This document shows, piece after piece, positions 8,189-18,232 of a DNA stretch of 64,000 bases. Below the pieces are notes generated by a model. That model was given only the letters and a program-made list of their open reading frames with translations, searched no databases and was not told where the DNA came from. Where the stretch lies: contig NZ_CP038273.1 in assembly GCF_004571175.1 (NCBI RefSeq), forward strand, positions 558,001-622,000. The letters are read 5' to 3'. The position numbers and the translations under genes were made by a program. Within the stretch, counting starts at the first letter, position 1; each line of letters opens with the position of its first letter. Source of the DNA: Legionella israelensis. Its GTDB lineage: Bacteria > Pseudomonadota > Gammaproteobacteria > Legionellales > Legionellaceae.

Positions 8189-8455
8189 CTATGGAGTAGG
8201 CTGAGCTGTTTCGTCAGTGTTATTATTGATTTTTTGCTTGGCTTCGTCCATCTGTTGTTTAGCTTCATCCATTTTTTGTTTAGCAGTGTCCATATCTTCT
8301 TTTGCAGTTTGATCTTTATTCATTTGCTCATCTTTTTTCTGTTCCATAGCAGCATTTGCCATGTCTTCCTCTTGCTTCTCAGCAGGACTTTCGCCACAAG
8401 CTGCAAGAGTTACTGCCATAAATGATGCAATTAACAACATGACTAAACGTTTCAT
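8189..8455 (-). CDS. Small coiled-coil lipoprotein
   Basis: The product is 88 aa from the ATG at 8455 (MKRLVM); an in-frame ATG two codons earlier is possible. A lipoprotein signal peptide of about 19 residues ends in the lipobox LAAC, so the mature protein starts with an acylated Cys. The rest is Lys/Glu/Gln-rich with the repeated heptad-like unit KQKMDEAKQQMDEAKQK, predicting a single alpha-helical coiled coil, and a short NNNTDETAQPTP tail. It resembles small envelope lipoproteins of the Lpp style, but no specific family is recognised. It is monocistronic with its own terminator. Confidence 0.8.
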   Translation of the reverse strand: MKRLVMLLIASFMAVTLAACGESPAEKQEEDMANAAMEQKKDEQMNKDQTAKEDMDTAKQKMDEAKQQMDEAKQKINNNTDETAQPTP

Positions 8456-8491
8456 ATCCATTCTCCCTATGTAATATTTTTATTGAAACTC

Positions 8492-8561
8492 CAGGTCGTG
8501 TGGACATATTCTTTCACGAAAATATACTTATAGCCGTGAAAGAATATGTCTACACGACCTA
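8492..8561. mobile_element. Short TA-type hairpin element with TAGGTCGTG ends
   Basis: A 66-bp hairpin has arms GGTCGTGTGGACATATTC (8494 on) and GAATATGTCTACACGACC (to 8559) paired over about 25 bp. It is followed by TA (8560-8561) and preceded by CA. The end structure resembles the other TA-flanked elements, but the sequence beyond GG differs, so it may be a separate family. It fills the gap upstream of mutS. Confidence 0.6.
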
Positions 8562-8716
8562 ATACAATTCTAGCAAAAACTTTCAATAAGTGAAGGAATT
8601 AGCAAAAAATATTCTTATACCTCCATCCATTTTCTCCAGTACATTTTATTGAATGAAAGACATACAAGCATCAATTTGATAAGATTTCGGTAAAAAAACA
8701 AATAAGCAGTGCCATA

Positions 8717-11251
8717 ATGACAAAAGATCACACCCCCATGATGCAACAATATTTGCGCATCAAAGCGGACTATCCGAACATGTTATTATTTTACCGTATG
8801 GGTGATTTTTATGAATTGTTTTATGAGGATGCCAAACAGGCTGCAAAGCTGCTTGATTTGACCCTGACTCATCGGGGGCAATCTGCCGATAAACCCATTC
8901 CCATGGCCGGTGTGCCTTATCATGCGGTAGAAAATTATCTTGCAAGATTATTAAGAAAGGGAGAATCCGTCGCAATATGTGAGCAGATTGGTGATCCGGC
9001 AACAAGCAAAGGTCCTGTGGAAAGACAAGTTACGCGGATTATTACGCCAGGTACTGTCACCGATGAAGCCTTACTGGATGCAAAACAAGATACCATCTTA
9101 TTGGCCGTTCATCAGCAACAATCTATATATGGGATGGCATGGGTTGATCTCAGCGGAGGGCGTTTTCATTTATTACAAGTTGATGATGAAACTCAGCTGA
9201 TAGCGGAACTTCATCGTCTGAGACCGGCTGAAATTCTTGTCAGGGAAAACAATCCACCCAATCTTAGAGTTACTGAATTGATCATCAAGCACCGTCCCGC
9301 CTGGGAGTTTGACATGGAAAAAGCCAAACGGCTAATGCGTGAACAGTTTAAAACCCAAGACCTGTTTGCCTTTGGTGAAGCTGACCACCCTGTAGCACTG
9401 GTTGCCGCCGGTTGCCTGCTTGCCTATCTTGCGACCACCCAGAGACAGACGCTACCGCATTTGCAAACCGCAACACTTGAGCAGAGCAATGATTACTTAC
9501 ATCTTGATGCTGCAACGCAAAAACATTTAGAATTATATGAAAATCATTATGGCAGGCATGAGAACAGTTTGCTCGATATTATTGATCACACGGCCAGTGC
9601 TGCCGGGAGTCGTTTGCTTAAACGCTGGCTCTACAGGCCCCTACGTCAATATGATATTTTAAAAAAACGTCAGCAAGCCATCAGCGAATTCATCTCCCGA
9701 GATAAAACGGAAACCTTACATTCATTATTAAAACAAGTTTGTGATATAGAACGCATCAGTTCAAGAATTGCCCTCAAATCAGCGCGTCCACGTGACTTGG
9801 TTCAGTTAAGAGAAGCCCTGGCTCTATTACCTGAAATCAGTAGCATTCTTGCTCATTACCAGGCTGCTCTAGTCAAAGAACTTAAGATAAACATCAAACC
9901 TTTACCTGATTTACAAGACTTATTGAAGCAAGCTATCGTTGATACTCCCCCTGCTTTAATAAAAGATGGGGGGGTCATCGCTCCTGGCTTTGATGATGAA
10001 CTGGACGAATTAAGAACCCTTAATGACAATGCAACGGATACCTTGATTCAATTCGAGCAAAAAGAGAAACTACAGACCGGACTTTCAAGCTTAAAATTCG
10101 GTTACAATCGTGTCCAGGGCTACTTCATTGAATTATCAAAAAATCAAGCCGACAAGGCACCGAGTCATTATCAACGCAAACAAACATTGAAAAACGTAGA
10201 ACGCTATATTACTCCTGAACTAAAATCCTTTGAAGAAAAAGTGTTGACAGCCCAGGTTAAGGCTCTCGCCAGAGAAAAATGGCTGTATGACTATCTGCTC
10301 AATGAAATAGCCCCTTTTGTTTCTATCCTCAAATCGTTAGCCAGTTCGCTTGCCGAAATAGATGTTTTATGTAATTTTGCCGAACGTGCCCAATCTCTGG
10401 GTTGGTGTTGCCCCGAACTGGTGGAAGAAGAGGGAATTCATATTGAAGCCGGTCGTCACCCCGTCGTCGAACAATTATTGCAGCAACAGTTTATTGCTAA
10501 TGATATGCAGCTTTTTCCCGGCCGAAATACACTTCTTATCACAGGCCCCAATATGGGTGGGAAATCTACCTATATGCGCCAAACAGCGCTTATTGTTCTT
10601 CTGGCCCATATCGGTAGCTACGTGCCGGCAAAACGCGTCCAACTTGGTCCAATTGATCGTATTTTTACTCGTATAGGCGCCAATGATGATCTGGCCTCTG
10701 GCCGTTCTACCTTTATGATAGAAATGACTGAAACAGCACAGATCTTAAGACAGGCCACCCAAAACAGTTTGGTATTGATCGATGAAATCGGGCGTGGAAC
10801 CAGCACTTATGATGGAATGGCTCTGGCTTATGCCACTTGCATTTATCTTGCTGACATCATCAAGGCCTACACCTTATTTTCCACTCACTATTTTGAACTG
10901 ACTACCCTTTGTGAGCAGTATACAACCATAAGAAATGTTCACTTAAAAGCCTCCTTGGAAACAGGGGCAATTGTTTTTCTTTATCGTGTGGAAGACGGGC
11001 CTGCCAGTCGCAGTTATGGTCTGGAAGTTGCCCAGCTTGCCGGTATTCCGCAAGAGGTTTTAAGCATGGCTAAAACTCACCTGGGACATTTTCAACCATC
11101 CATACATGTTCATGAATGCCGTAGAAGTGCTTCGCCTTCATCAGCAGCGCTTCGTGAATTAAATAAAATTAACCCCGATGATTTATCAGCACGAGAAGCC
11201 CTTAATCTGATTTACAAACTTAAGGCGCTGGAGACAATGGATGCTTGCTAG
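8717..11251 (+). CDS. mutS: DNA mismatch repair ATPase MutS
   Basis: The product is 844 aa (E. coli 853). It recognises mismatches and recruits MutL. The N-terminal mismatch-binding motif [15 protein letters not shown] (Phe-x-Glu type) is at ~24-38. The Walker [11 protein letters not shown] is at ~607-616, the Walker [17 protein letters not shown] at ~685, and the ABC-type signature region [10 protein letters not shown] lies between them. The C-terminal helix-turn-helix dimerisation segment is present ([18 protein letters not shown]). tamA starts 11 bp before its stop. Confidence 0.97.
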   Translation: MTKDHTPMMQQYLRIKADYPNMLLFYRMGDFYELFYEDAKQAAKLLDLTLTHRGQSADKPIPMAGVPYHAVENYLARLLRKGESVAICEQIGDPATSKGPVERQVTRIITPGTVTDEALLDAKQDTILLAVHQQQSIYGMAWVDLSGGRFHLLQVDDETQLIAELHRLRPAEILVRENNPPNLRVTELIIKHRPAWEFDMEKAKRLMREQFKTQDLFAFGEADHPVALVAAGCLLAYLATTQRQTLPHLQTATLEQSNDYLHLDAATQKHLELYENHYGRHENSLLDIIDHTASAAGSRLLKRWLYRPLRQYDILKKRQQAISEFISRDKTETLHSLLKQVCDIERISSRIALKSARPRDLVQLREALALLPEISSILAHYQAALVKELKINIKPLPDLQDLLKQAIVDTPPALIKDGGVIAPGFDDELDELRTLNDNATDTLIQFEQKEKLQTGLSSLKFGYNRVQGYFIELSKNQADKAPSHYQRKQTLKNVERYITPELKSFEEKVLTAQVKALAREKWLYDYLLNEIAPFVSILKSLASSLAEIDVLCNFAERAQSLGWCCPELVEEEGIHIEAGRHPVVEQLLQQQFIANDMQLFPGRNTLLITGPNMGGKSTYMRQTALIVLLAHIGSYVPAKRVQLGPIDRIFTRIGANDDLASGRSTFMIEMTETAQILRQATQNSLVLIDEIGRGTSTYDGMALAYATCIYLADIIKAYTLFSTHYFELTTLCEQYTTIRNVHLKASLETGAIVFLYRVEDGPASRSYGLEVAQLAGIPQEVLSMAKTHLGHFQPSIHVHECRRSASPSSAALRELNKINPDDLSAREALNLIYKLKALETMDAC

Positions 11252-13040
11252 AAATCGGCGAAGCATCCTGGATGATTTAATGTGCAGAAATAAAAATTAT
11301 CCTGCTTTTAAAGGCAATGTATCTCGAAAAAAAATTTCCTTTTTACTTAAGTCAGTTTTTCGTTATCTGTTTCTGTTACTCACCTGTTTACCCTTGCTTG
11401 CTGCTGTCCAAAAAACAACATATGACATCAGAGGAGTTAGTGGAGAGGTCTTAAAAAATGTTCAGAAGCGATTGGATGAACTGGCAAAACAACAATCCCA
11501 GCCCCTTACACAATTACCTGCTACAAACTTAAAAGAACAAATAAACAAAGCCATTGAACCTTTTGGCTATTTTAAAAGCAGTATTAATGTGCGTTCACAG
11601 AATAACCACTTGTTAATTCTTATTCGCCCCGGGACTCAAATGCATATAAACCAATTAACGGTAAGCCTGACCGGTGAGGGGGCAGGCAATACTGAATTGA
11701 ACAAAACAATAGCTAATCTTCCTATAAAAGAGGGAGACCCATTATTAACTCCTGCCTATAATGAGGCCAAAGAGCTTATATTAAGCACAGCCGAACATCA
11801 AGGTTATCTGAAAGGCTCTTTCAGCACTGCGGAAATATTAATTGATAAAAAAAATTACACCTCAAGCATTACATTGGTCTTTCATACAGGTCCACAATAT
11901 TATTTTGGCCAAGTGATATTTAATCCCTCTCGTGTATCACCTACCGTGCTTCAACGCTATGTGCCCTTTCAACAAGGGCAACCGTATTCTACCGATAAAA
12001 TTATTACACTCAACAATCAGCTTTCAGGTAGCGGTTACTTCAACTCTGTCGTGGTCAAACCGCAAATTAACTCAATGCGTCATGTGCCTATTATCGTCCA
12101 TACTGAGCCTGTTCCACGCTACAGCTATACATTGGGAGCAGGATATGGAACGGACACGGGGGTTCGTGGCAAGGCAAGCCTGCACGTTATACCGGTTAAT
12201 CGGCAAGGGCACAAATTTAATATGATTGCTCAAGGTTCTGTCAAAGAAAACGCTCTACAGGCGGAATACCTTATTCCGGGCAAAAATCCGGTAACGGATC
12301 AATATTCGTTGGCAACAAGTCTTGGTCATATAGATTATGACAGCGGCAATGGCGTTTCTGCTCTTTTTTCTGTCTCACATCGACATATTCTGGAACGATA
12401 TCAGCGTATTTTATCTCTTAATGGTTTATCTGAACGCTATTCTTATACGAATCAAACCAGAACGGATCAGTTTCTACTATACCCTAAAGCCAATTTTACC
12501 TTTCGTAAAATCAGCAACCCTTTATTTTCTCCATCCGGATACAATGTCAGTCTGAATGGTTTGGCAGCAGTCCGGGGCCTTGGCTCACAAGTCAGTCTTG
12601 GCCAGATGTCTCTTGATGCAAAAATGGCAATTACCTTTGATGGTATTCGTACACGGTTTTATATTCATGGAATCCAGGGAATAACAGCCATAAACGACAT
12701 TAATCAACTGCCTTTATCTTTATCCTTATTATTAGGTGGCAACGACAATCTTAAAGCTTATAGCTTTAACTCCATTGGTCCCGGTAAAATCCTTTCCTTT
12801 GCGGGAGCTGAAATTCAGAAGGAAACCGTGAATAAATGGTATCTTATTGGCTTTTTGGATGCCGGTGATGTGTATAAGCCCAGAGCGAAGGCATTTAAAT
12901 ACGATGCCGGCATCGGGTTGATGTGGGTTTCTCCTCTCGGTCCAATTAAGGTAGGTGTCGCTCAAGCCATCAACCATCGTTTCGAGCGTCTGGCTGATAG
13001 AAGTCCGAAACTTGTGATCAACATGGGGCCTGATCTCTGA
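11241..13040 (+). CDS. tamA: TamA outer-membrane assembly protein (BamA/Omp85 family)
   Basis: The product is 599 aa from the ATG at 11241, which has GGAG 7-8 nt upstream. A start at ATG 11280 would give a more usual signal peptide; the hydrophobic segment [18 protein letters not shown] is at ~38-55. It is followed by POTRA-like repeats to ~270 and a 16-strand barrel with the family motif of the Omp85 surface-antigen domain ([16 protein letters not shown], ~residue 495). TamA in the outer membrane works with inner-membrane TamB in autotransporter and phospholipid handling. It overlaps mutS and shares ATGA with tamB, so translation of tamA and tamB is probably coupled. Confidence 0.9.
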   Translation: MLARNRRSILDDLMCRNKNYPAFKGNVSRKKISFLLKSVFRYLFLLLTCLPLLAAVQKTTYDIRGVSGEVLKNVQKRLDELAKQQSQPLTQLPATNLKEQINKAIEPFGYFKSSINVRSQNNHLLILIRPGTQMHINQLTVSLTGEGAGNTELNKTIANLPIKEGDPLLTPAYNEAKELILSTAEHQGYLKGSFSTAEILIDKKNYTSSITLVFHTGPQYYFGQVIFNPSRVSPTVLQRYVPFQQGQPYSTDKIITLNNQLSGSGYFNSVVVKPQINSMRHVPIIVHTEPVPRYSYTLGAGYGTDTGVRGKASLHVIPVNRQGHKFNMIAQGSVKENALQAEYLIPGKNPVTDQYSLATSLGHIDYDSGNGVSALFSVSHRHILERYQRILSLNGLSERYSYTNQTRTDQFLLYPKANFTFRKISNPLFSPSGYNVSLNGLAAVRGLGSQVSLGQMSLDAKMAITFDGIRTRFYIHGIQGITAINDINQLPLSLSLLLGGNDNLKAYSFNSIGPGKILSFAGAEIQKETVNKWYLIGFLDAGDVYKPRAKAFKYDAGIGLMWVSPLGPIKVGVAQAINHRFERLADRSPKLVINMGPDL

Positions 13041-15985
13041 TGAAAACATTAAAAGCCATGCTAAAGGCAGCGTTTTATATATTCGCAATTGTGCTTATTC
13101 TGCTTACAGGACTTCTCAGTTTCCTGTTATCAACTACACCTGGCATTTATACCAGCCTTAAACTGGCCAATTTCATTTTGCCTGGATCCATCCAGATAAA
13201 AAAACCTCATGGACGTTTAATCGATAAGTTTTCCGTGGCTGAGATCACATACACAGATGAAGCCCACTCCATTGTACTTAAAAATGTGTCCATCCACTGG
13301 CATCCCGCATCCATTCTCTTTAAAAACCACCTTGTGATCAAATCATTTAAGGCGCAACGGTTGAATGTATCGATTGCCCCTAAAAAACCCGAAGACATTG
13401 CAGACACAGCTTTTGAATTACCACAATTACCTTTAAAAATAACTCTCCAGCAAGCTTCTGTAAAACGGATTAAATTAGTGGATACAGGGCAAATCTTTAA
13501 AAACATCCATCTTGAATCGACCTTAACTGAAAACAAATGGTATATAGAGCGATTGACATTCAATTATCAAGACATCCGGTTTGTCCTGAGATCGAACATA
13601 GTGCCAAGCCTGCCTTATGCCATGGATTCTTTTTTAACAATTCAAAAGACTTCCCCTAAAGGTCTGCAATTTAAGGGAGAAATTAAGGCTGCTGGTGATC
13701 TTGGTCTTTATCATTGGGAAGGTACATTTACTCAACCTGCCCAATTGCAGTTATCCGGCCGGTTAAAAAACGGAAAATATCTGGAAAATGTCTTTCAGTG
13801 GCAAAACATCAAATGGCCTGTAAATCGGCAAACGACATTGCAAACAGGAAAAGGCAACCTGACCATAAAAGGCAGTCTTTCAAATCTTGATATTGATCTG
13901 GATACTCAAATTCAAGCGCCTTCTGAAGGAAATTGGCAACTGCATATTCATGGGCAGGATAAGCAATTCACAGCCTATTCAACCCTTCATCTCGATCAAG
14001 GTTCAATTCACAGCGAGCTACAGATTAATCCTCAGGCTCAAAAGACATTTGAAGGAACAATCAGCAGTAAAAATCTTGATTTAAGTTTTTTTCTTCCCGG
14101 CTTAGACAAACTTGCTTTCAACAGTCAGTTTTCTGGAAAAACATTGGATACACTGACCGTCGATACGGATATAGAGGCTCAGTATTGGGGAAATCATTTA
14201 GAGGCATCCGCCCATTTTATCCACAATAAATTACAGGCTAAGGCTAAGCTTGGTAATAATGTTCTGCAAATCAATGGCCGTTTTCCCTACCAATGGGACA
14301 GCTATATCAGTGTTCCTCAACCCGCCTTAATCCACCCTTCTCTCAAAGGCTTATCGACCACGCTCACGGTCAATGCCTCTCTCAGTAGTGCCACAGAGGG
14401 CAAACTTAGTTTGGTTCTTAACGATGGATACTATAAACTTCCAGACGATAGCCCCGTCTCTGCCTTGCATTTTAACGGCGGTTCGCTGCAAGGAGAATTA
14501 AAGCAGGATGGGATATCTGCAAAGGGCAGCTTTACCATTGACCCACAAAAAACATTGAATTTATCTCTGAAACTGCCGCAATTTCATCTTAAAGATAGGC
14601 TCACGGCCAACCAACCTCTTGAAGGAAGTCTCCATTTAACCATCAATTCTTTGCATTTTCTTGAAAGTCTGAGCCAATACATCAAAAAACCGCAAGGTGA
14701 TTTAAAAATGAACCTGCTGGTCAAAGGTACGATTGCCAACCCCATGACAGAAGGAAAAATACAACTGAACAACGGCGAAATTCTTCTCCCAAAATCTGGT
14801 CTTCATTTGACCAATATCGATACCGGTTTGCTGACTAAAAATAACAACTGGCAACTTAAAAGTTCGATTACCTCAAAAGATGGCGCTTTAAAAATAAACG
14901 GTCAGGGTCTTTTTTATCCAGATGTGACTGGAGAAATAAGCGCTAAAGGAAGTGATGTAGAGCTCTTTAACACAAATGAATATACGCTCAATGTATCGCC
15001 TGATCTCATCATAAAATTCAATGGATACAATACCGATATCCGAGGCTCAATTTTAATTCCTAAAGCCGACATCACCCCTCAGGATTTTACCGAGAGTGTG
15101 AACTTATCCACTGATGTTGTCTTTAAGGAAGAAAAAGAACAGCAACGTGATGCAGCGAACATCAGCGCCGACATTAATATTATCATGGGTAATGCGGTCA
15201 AATTGGATGTCAGAGGTTTAAAAGGGTTTCTTGACGGAGCCATCAGACTTCAGCAGCAGGCAGGAGGAAGCCTTAATGCCAGCGGTAATTTATCCATTCG
15301 TCAGGGAGCTTATACAGCCTACGGCCAGGATTTAAGTATTGACCAAGGTGAATTAATTTTTACTGGCGGTCTGCTAACCAATCCCGGTATCAATTTAAGA
15401 GCTGTGCGTCATTTTTCAAATGCTAACGTTTCTTTTTCAGGTTCCAATCAATTATTTGATTTTCATAATACCAACCTGCAAAGCACTAATTTTGCCAATA
15501 ATACCACCGTAGGTATCGAAGTCACTGGACGGTTGAATTCACCGGATATCCAGCTTTTTTCCAATCCTGCCGGCATGTCTCAGGCGGATATATTATCTAT
15601 GCTCTTGCTGGGTCGACCAGCCCATCAGGCCGATCAGGCTGGAGGACAGCTTTTATTGTCCGCTATCTCGGCTTTGAATCTGGACACCGGTACACAAGGG
15701 ACTCAATTACTGAATCAACTTAAGGAAAATCTCGGTTTTGATTTTGATGTACAAAGCACATCCACGTATAATCGACAAACCCATGAGGTCAGTGACTCAA
15801 ATCAGTTTGTTATCGGAAAATCACTTTCTAAACGACTCTATTTAAGTTATAACATTGGCATTTTACAAACCGATTCAAATGTATTGATCTTAAAATATTT
15901 ACTTAACAAATATTTTACCCTTCAGGTAACAGCAAGCGATACGGGCAACGGTATCGATTTCCTGTATACTCGACAAAAAAAATGA
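13040..15985 (+). CDS. tamB: TamB translocation and assembly module subunit
   Basis: The product is 981 aa, shorter than E. coli TamB (1259). A single N-terminal signal anchor (FYIFAIVLILLTGLLSFLLS, residues ~12-31) is followed by a long beta-rich region typical of bridge-like AsmA/TamB proteins. The conserved C-terminal DUF490 domain runs from about residue 650 to the end, including GxLxxPxIxLxS-like NSPDIQLFSNP, DILSMLLLGRP and LSKRLYLSYNIG. It spans the periplasm and acts with TamA, whose gene overlaps its start by one base. hemB follows after 14 bp. Confidence 0.93.
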   Translation: MKTLKAMLKAAFYIFAIVLILLTGLLSFLLSTTPGIYTSLKLANFILPGSIQIKKPHGRLIDKFSVAEITYTDEAHSIVLKNVSIHWHPASILFKNHLVIKSFKAQRLNVSIAPKKPEDIADTAFELPQLPLKITLQQASVKRIKLVDTGQIFKNIHLESTLTENKWYIERLTFNYQDIRFVLRSNIVPSLPYAMDSFLTIQKTSPKGLQFKGEIKAAGDLGLYHWEGTFTQPAQLQLSGRLKNGKYLENVFQWQNIKWPVNRQTTLQTGKGNLTIKGSLSNLDIDLDTQIQAPSEGNWQLHIHGQDKQFTAYSTLHLDQGSIHSELQINPQAQKTFEGTISSKNLDLSFFLPGLDKLAFNSQFSGKTLDTLTVDTDIEAQYWGNHLEASAHFIHNKLQAKAKLGNNVLQINGRFPYQWDSYISVPQPALIHPSLKGLSTTLTVNASLSSATEGKLSLVLNDGYYKLPDDSPVSALHFNGGSLQGELKQDGISAKGSFTIDPQKTLNLSLKLPQFHLKDRLTANQPLEGSLHLTINSLHFLESLSQYIKKPQGDLKMNLLVKGTIANPMTEGKIQLNNGEILLPKSGLHLTNIDTGLLTKNNNWQLKSSITSKDGALKINGQGLFYPDVTGEISAKGSDVELFNTNEYTLNVSPDLIIKFNGYNTDIRGSILIPKADITPQDFTESVNLSTDVVFKEEKEQQRDAANISADINIIMGNAVKLDVRGLKGFLDGAIRLQQQAGGSLNASGNLSIRQGAYTAYGQDLSIDQGELIFTGGLLTNPGINLRAVRHFSNANVSFSGSNQLFDFHNTNLQSTNFANNTTVGIEVTGRLNSPDIQLFSNPAGMSQADILSMLLLGRPAHQADQAGGQLLLSAISALNLDTGTQGTQLLNQLKENLGFDFDVQSTSTYNRQTHEVSDSNQFVIGKSLSKRLYLSYNIGILQTDSNVLILKYLLNKYFTLQVTASDTGNGIDFLYTRQKK

Positions 15986-15999
15986 CATGAGAGAAAAAT

Positions 16000-16989
16000 A
16001 TGAGCTCATATTCAATTCCTTTAAGGCTAACCCGGTTACGCCGCAATGAAAAAATACGTTCTTTGATAAGGGAAACTCGACTGAGCCCGGAGCAATTGAT
16101 TGCTCCCCTTTTCATCAACCAGAACATTATTCAAAAAAAAGAAATCAGCAGCATGCCCGGACAGTATCAGTTCTGTCTTGAAGATTTGCCAAGCGAAATA
16201 GACGAAATCTCACAACTTAAGATCCCGGCTGTTGTATTGTTCGGCATCCCCGAATATAAAGATGAATGTGGCAGCAGTGCGAGTCGGTCTGACGGTATCA
16301 TTCAGCAGACCATTGAAAAAATCCGTAACAGCAATAAAGATATTTTCCTCATCACTGATCTTTGTTTTTGCGAATACACTGATCATGGACACTGCGGTAT
16401 TTTAAAAGAGGATCACATTGATAATGACAGCACATTAGAAGCACTTTCACTACAGGCTGTTAGTCATGCCAGAGCCGGCGCTGACTGTGTTGCCCCCAGC
16501 GGAATGGTGGACGGTATGGTGGGTGCTATCCGAAATGCCTTAGATGAAAACGGTTTTCATCATGTTTCTATACTAAGTTACAGTGTTAAATACTGTTCCA
16601 GTTTGTATGGTCCTTTTCGAGAGGCCGCTGAAGGGGCGCCCAAGTTTGGTGACAGAAAAACCTACCAAATGGATCCCGCCAATGGTGCAGAGGCCTTACG
16701 TGAAGCCCAACTGGATCTGTATGAGGGAGCTGACATGTTAATGGTTAAGCCGGCCATGAATTATCTTGACGTTATCTATCGTCTAAAACAGCATTATCCG
16801 GACGTTCCCTTATGTGCTTATCAAGTGAGTGGAGAGTATGCCATGCTAAAAGCGGCTGCCAGCAAAGGATGGATTAATGAGCAGCAGGCCATGGTGGAAA
16901 GCTTGACAGCCATCAAACGTGCCGGAGCAGATTTTATTATTTCTTATTATGCGAAAGATCTGGCTCGATTGCTATCGTCGAACGTTTAA
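16000..16989 (+). CDS. hemB: Delta-aminolevulinic acid dehydratase (porphobilinogen synthase)
   Basis: The product is 329 aa, full length. It condenses two 5-aminolevulinate molecules to porphobilinogen in heme synthesis. Schiff-base lysines are Lys197 (SVKYCSSLYGPFREAA) and Lys250 (MLMVKPAMNYLD). The cysteine cluster DLCFCEYTDHGHCG at ~121-134 marks the zinc-dependent form. The gene lies 14 bp after tamB, probably in the mutS-tamA-tamB transcript, and is followed directly by a family 1 MITE. Confidence 0.97.
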   Translation: MSSYSIPLRLTRLRRNEKIRSLIRETRLSPEQLIAPLFINQNIIQKKEISSMPGQYQFCLEDLPSEIDEISQLKIPAVVLFGIPEYKDECGSSASRSDGIIQQTIEKIRNSNKDIFLITDLCFCEYTDHGHCGILKEDHIDNDSTLEALSLQAVSHARAGADCVAPSGMVDGMVGAIRNALDENGFHHVSILSYSVKYCSSLYGPFREAAEGAPKFGDRKTYQMDPANGAEALREAQLDLYEGADMLMVKPAMNYLDVIYRLKQHYPDVPLCAYQVSGEYAMLKAAASKGWINEQQAMVESLTAIKRAGADFIISYYAKDLARLLSSNV

Positions 16990-16997
16990 CTAAATTA

Positions 16998-17136
16998 TTC
17001 AGTTACGCAGCACGGTATTTTTTAGAAGACTTGGCGCATTTTGGAATTTTAAATGTTCATTACTCCATATAAACTGCGCTTTAAAATTCCAAAATGCGTC
17101 CAAAAATGCAAAAAAGACGAAGCTGTATAACATGAG
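16998..17136. mobile_element. Family 1 MITE (IS4-type ends), full-length copy
   Basis: The element is 139 bp, with degenerate left end TTCAGTTACGCAGCAC and right end CATGAG at 17136. A perfect 7-bp duplication TAAATTA flanks it (16991-16997 and 17137-17143). It has an internal inverted repeat of about 18 bp around GGAATTTTAAA/TTTAAAATTCC. It lies 8 bp after the hemB stop. Confidence 0.85.
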
Positions 17137-17239
17137 TAAATTAAAGCTTGTTATGACAATCACAATGCCCTATATTAACCATTTGGGCTACTGACACAAG
17201 TAAATCATGATACTTGTTTATGTCGAGTGGATGTTAAAT

Positions 17240-17394
17240 TAGGCGTGTGCCAATGAGTCCTTCAGCTGCAAATTGAGGCTGATTAGCTCAAATTCCATCC
17301 TAAATTCGTTAATAAGAGTCCTTCGGCTTATTTAGAATAAAATTTGAGCTAAAATCTGTTTTCGCTATGAAAAACTCATGGGAGCCTCGCCCTA
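17240..17394. mobile_element. Family 2-like TA-flanked element upstream of small exported protein
   Basis: The ends TTAGGCGTGTGCCAATGAG and CTCATGGGAGCCTCGCCCTA are diverged inverted repeats, flanked by TA (17240-17241 and 17393-17394). The interior TTAGCTCAAATT is shared with the 26945 copy. With the MITE before it, this explains most of the 450 bp between hemB and the next gene. Confidence 0.5.
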
Positions 17395-17439
17395 AAAAAT
17401 TATTTTTTAATTTATTCAATAAATAATAGGAGACAACAC

Positions 17440-17829
17440 ATGATAGGATTTAAAGGATTAACTGCCCTGGCCTTAGGTATCACTTCTAGCATAGCCATTG
17501 CCAGTCCTAATTACTTAATCACCCATAACAAGACAAACCTGGAATCCAACGCTTATGTAGCCAACTCAATTCCTTCGCGCCATCCGACACCCGCTCACTC
17601 TGACGGCAAGGTCAGTTGGACGCTGGTAAAAATTGCCTGTTTCGGACGCAGCACGAACGGTGTTTGTCCTGCCATGATTAAAATGGCAACAAATACACCT
17701 CAACCTTTTGATCTGGGAATGGTTTATCTAAACCTGAGCACAGGCGATATTTCCCCTAAGGTACTCTCTGCCCATGGATATAAAATGACCGTAAATGGTC
17801 CCGGTGAAGCTACATTAACGCAGAATTAA
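17440..17829 (+). CDS. Small exported protein of unknown function
   Basis: The product is 129 aa. A Sec signal peptide (MIGFKGLTALALGITSSIAIA) is cleaved near residue 21-22. The mature part has two cysteines 12 residues apart (IACFGRSTNGVC), which could form a disulfide, and a beta-rich tail ending GPGEATLTQN. AGGAG is close upstream of the ATG. I do not recognise the family. It stands alone between repeats, so there is no operon context. Confidence 0.7.
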   Translation: MIGFKGLTALALGITSSIAIASPNYLITHNKTNLESNAYVANSIPSRHPTPAHSDGKVSWTLVKIACFGRSTNGVCPAMIKMATNTPQPFDLGMVYLNLSTGDISPKVLSAHGYKMTVNGPGEATLTQN

Positions 17830-17867
17830 TCAATTGGCATCGAGTTGCAATAGCCATTGTACACACG

Positions 17868-17935
17868 AGCTCTATATGGACCCCGCTATCAAGTAGCGGG
17901 GATTCGATCTTAAAAAAGATAGCTAAATTCAAGTT
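17868..17935. repeat. Family 3 half element (inverted)
   Basis: It holds the perfect hairpin CCCCGCTA/TAGCGGGG (17881-17901) with flanks matching the left half of the 3927 element read in reverse, including a degraded TTTAGCTATCTTTTT end. The second hairpin is missing. Confidence 0.55.
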
Positions 17936-18016
17936 GCAATGTTGCAGTCAACTGGTTTCTATGTAGCGCTTTTTAGCAAAGTTTTCTCACAACCGAACTA
18001 AACTTCGTCCGTTTGT

Positions 18017-18112
18017 ACCGCCGTCAATATAGAGGCTGGGCTATTACCTTAAGAACAATCCATGCAGATTCCTCCTGCATACAGCTCCCGATAGGGCCAC
18101 AGCTAACCTCTA
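18017..18112 (-). other. Possible group II intron relic
   Basis: Read on the minus strand, the stretch contains GAGCTGTATGCAG, a short loop, then CTGCATGGATTGTTC and TTAAGG. This resembles the conserved hairpin GAGCCGTATG...CGTACGGTTC found in bacterial group II introns next to their maturase gene. An outer pairing AGAGG/CCTCT closes it. There is no maturase and the pairing is degraded, so at best it is a fossil. Nothing else is recognised in the gap 17936-18190. Confidence 0.3.
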
Positions 18113-18192
18113 ATTCAAGATATAAACAGCGATACATTTAAACTATCTTAAGAAAATCAGCCTATGATATAAATTTTGAAGCCTTCCGTTCG

Positions 18193-18225
18193 TGACGCAA
18201 AAGTCAATGAATGCCTTTTGCGTCA
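18193..18225 (-). terminator. Hairpin just after fadL
   Basis: The perfect 11-bp inverted repeat TGACGCAAAAG/CTTTTGCGTCA has an 11-nt loop, 8 bp past the fadL stop. It lacks a clear T-run, so intrinsic termination is uncertain. Confidence 0.4.
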
Positions 18226-18232
18226 ATGGATG

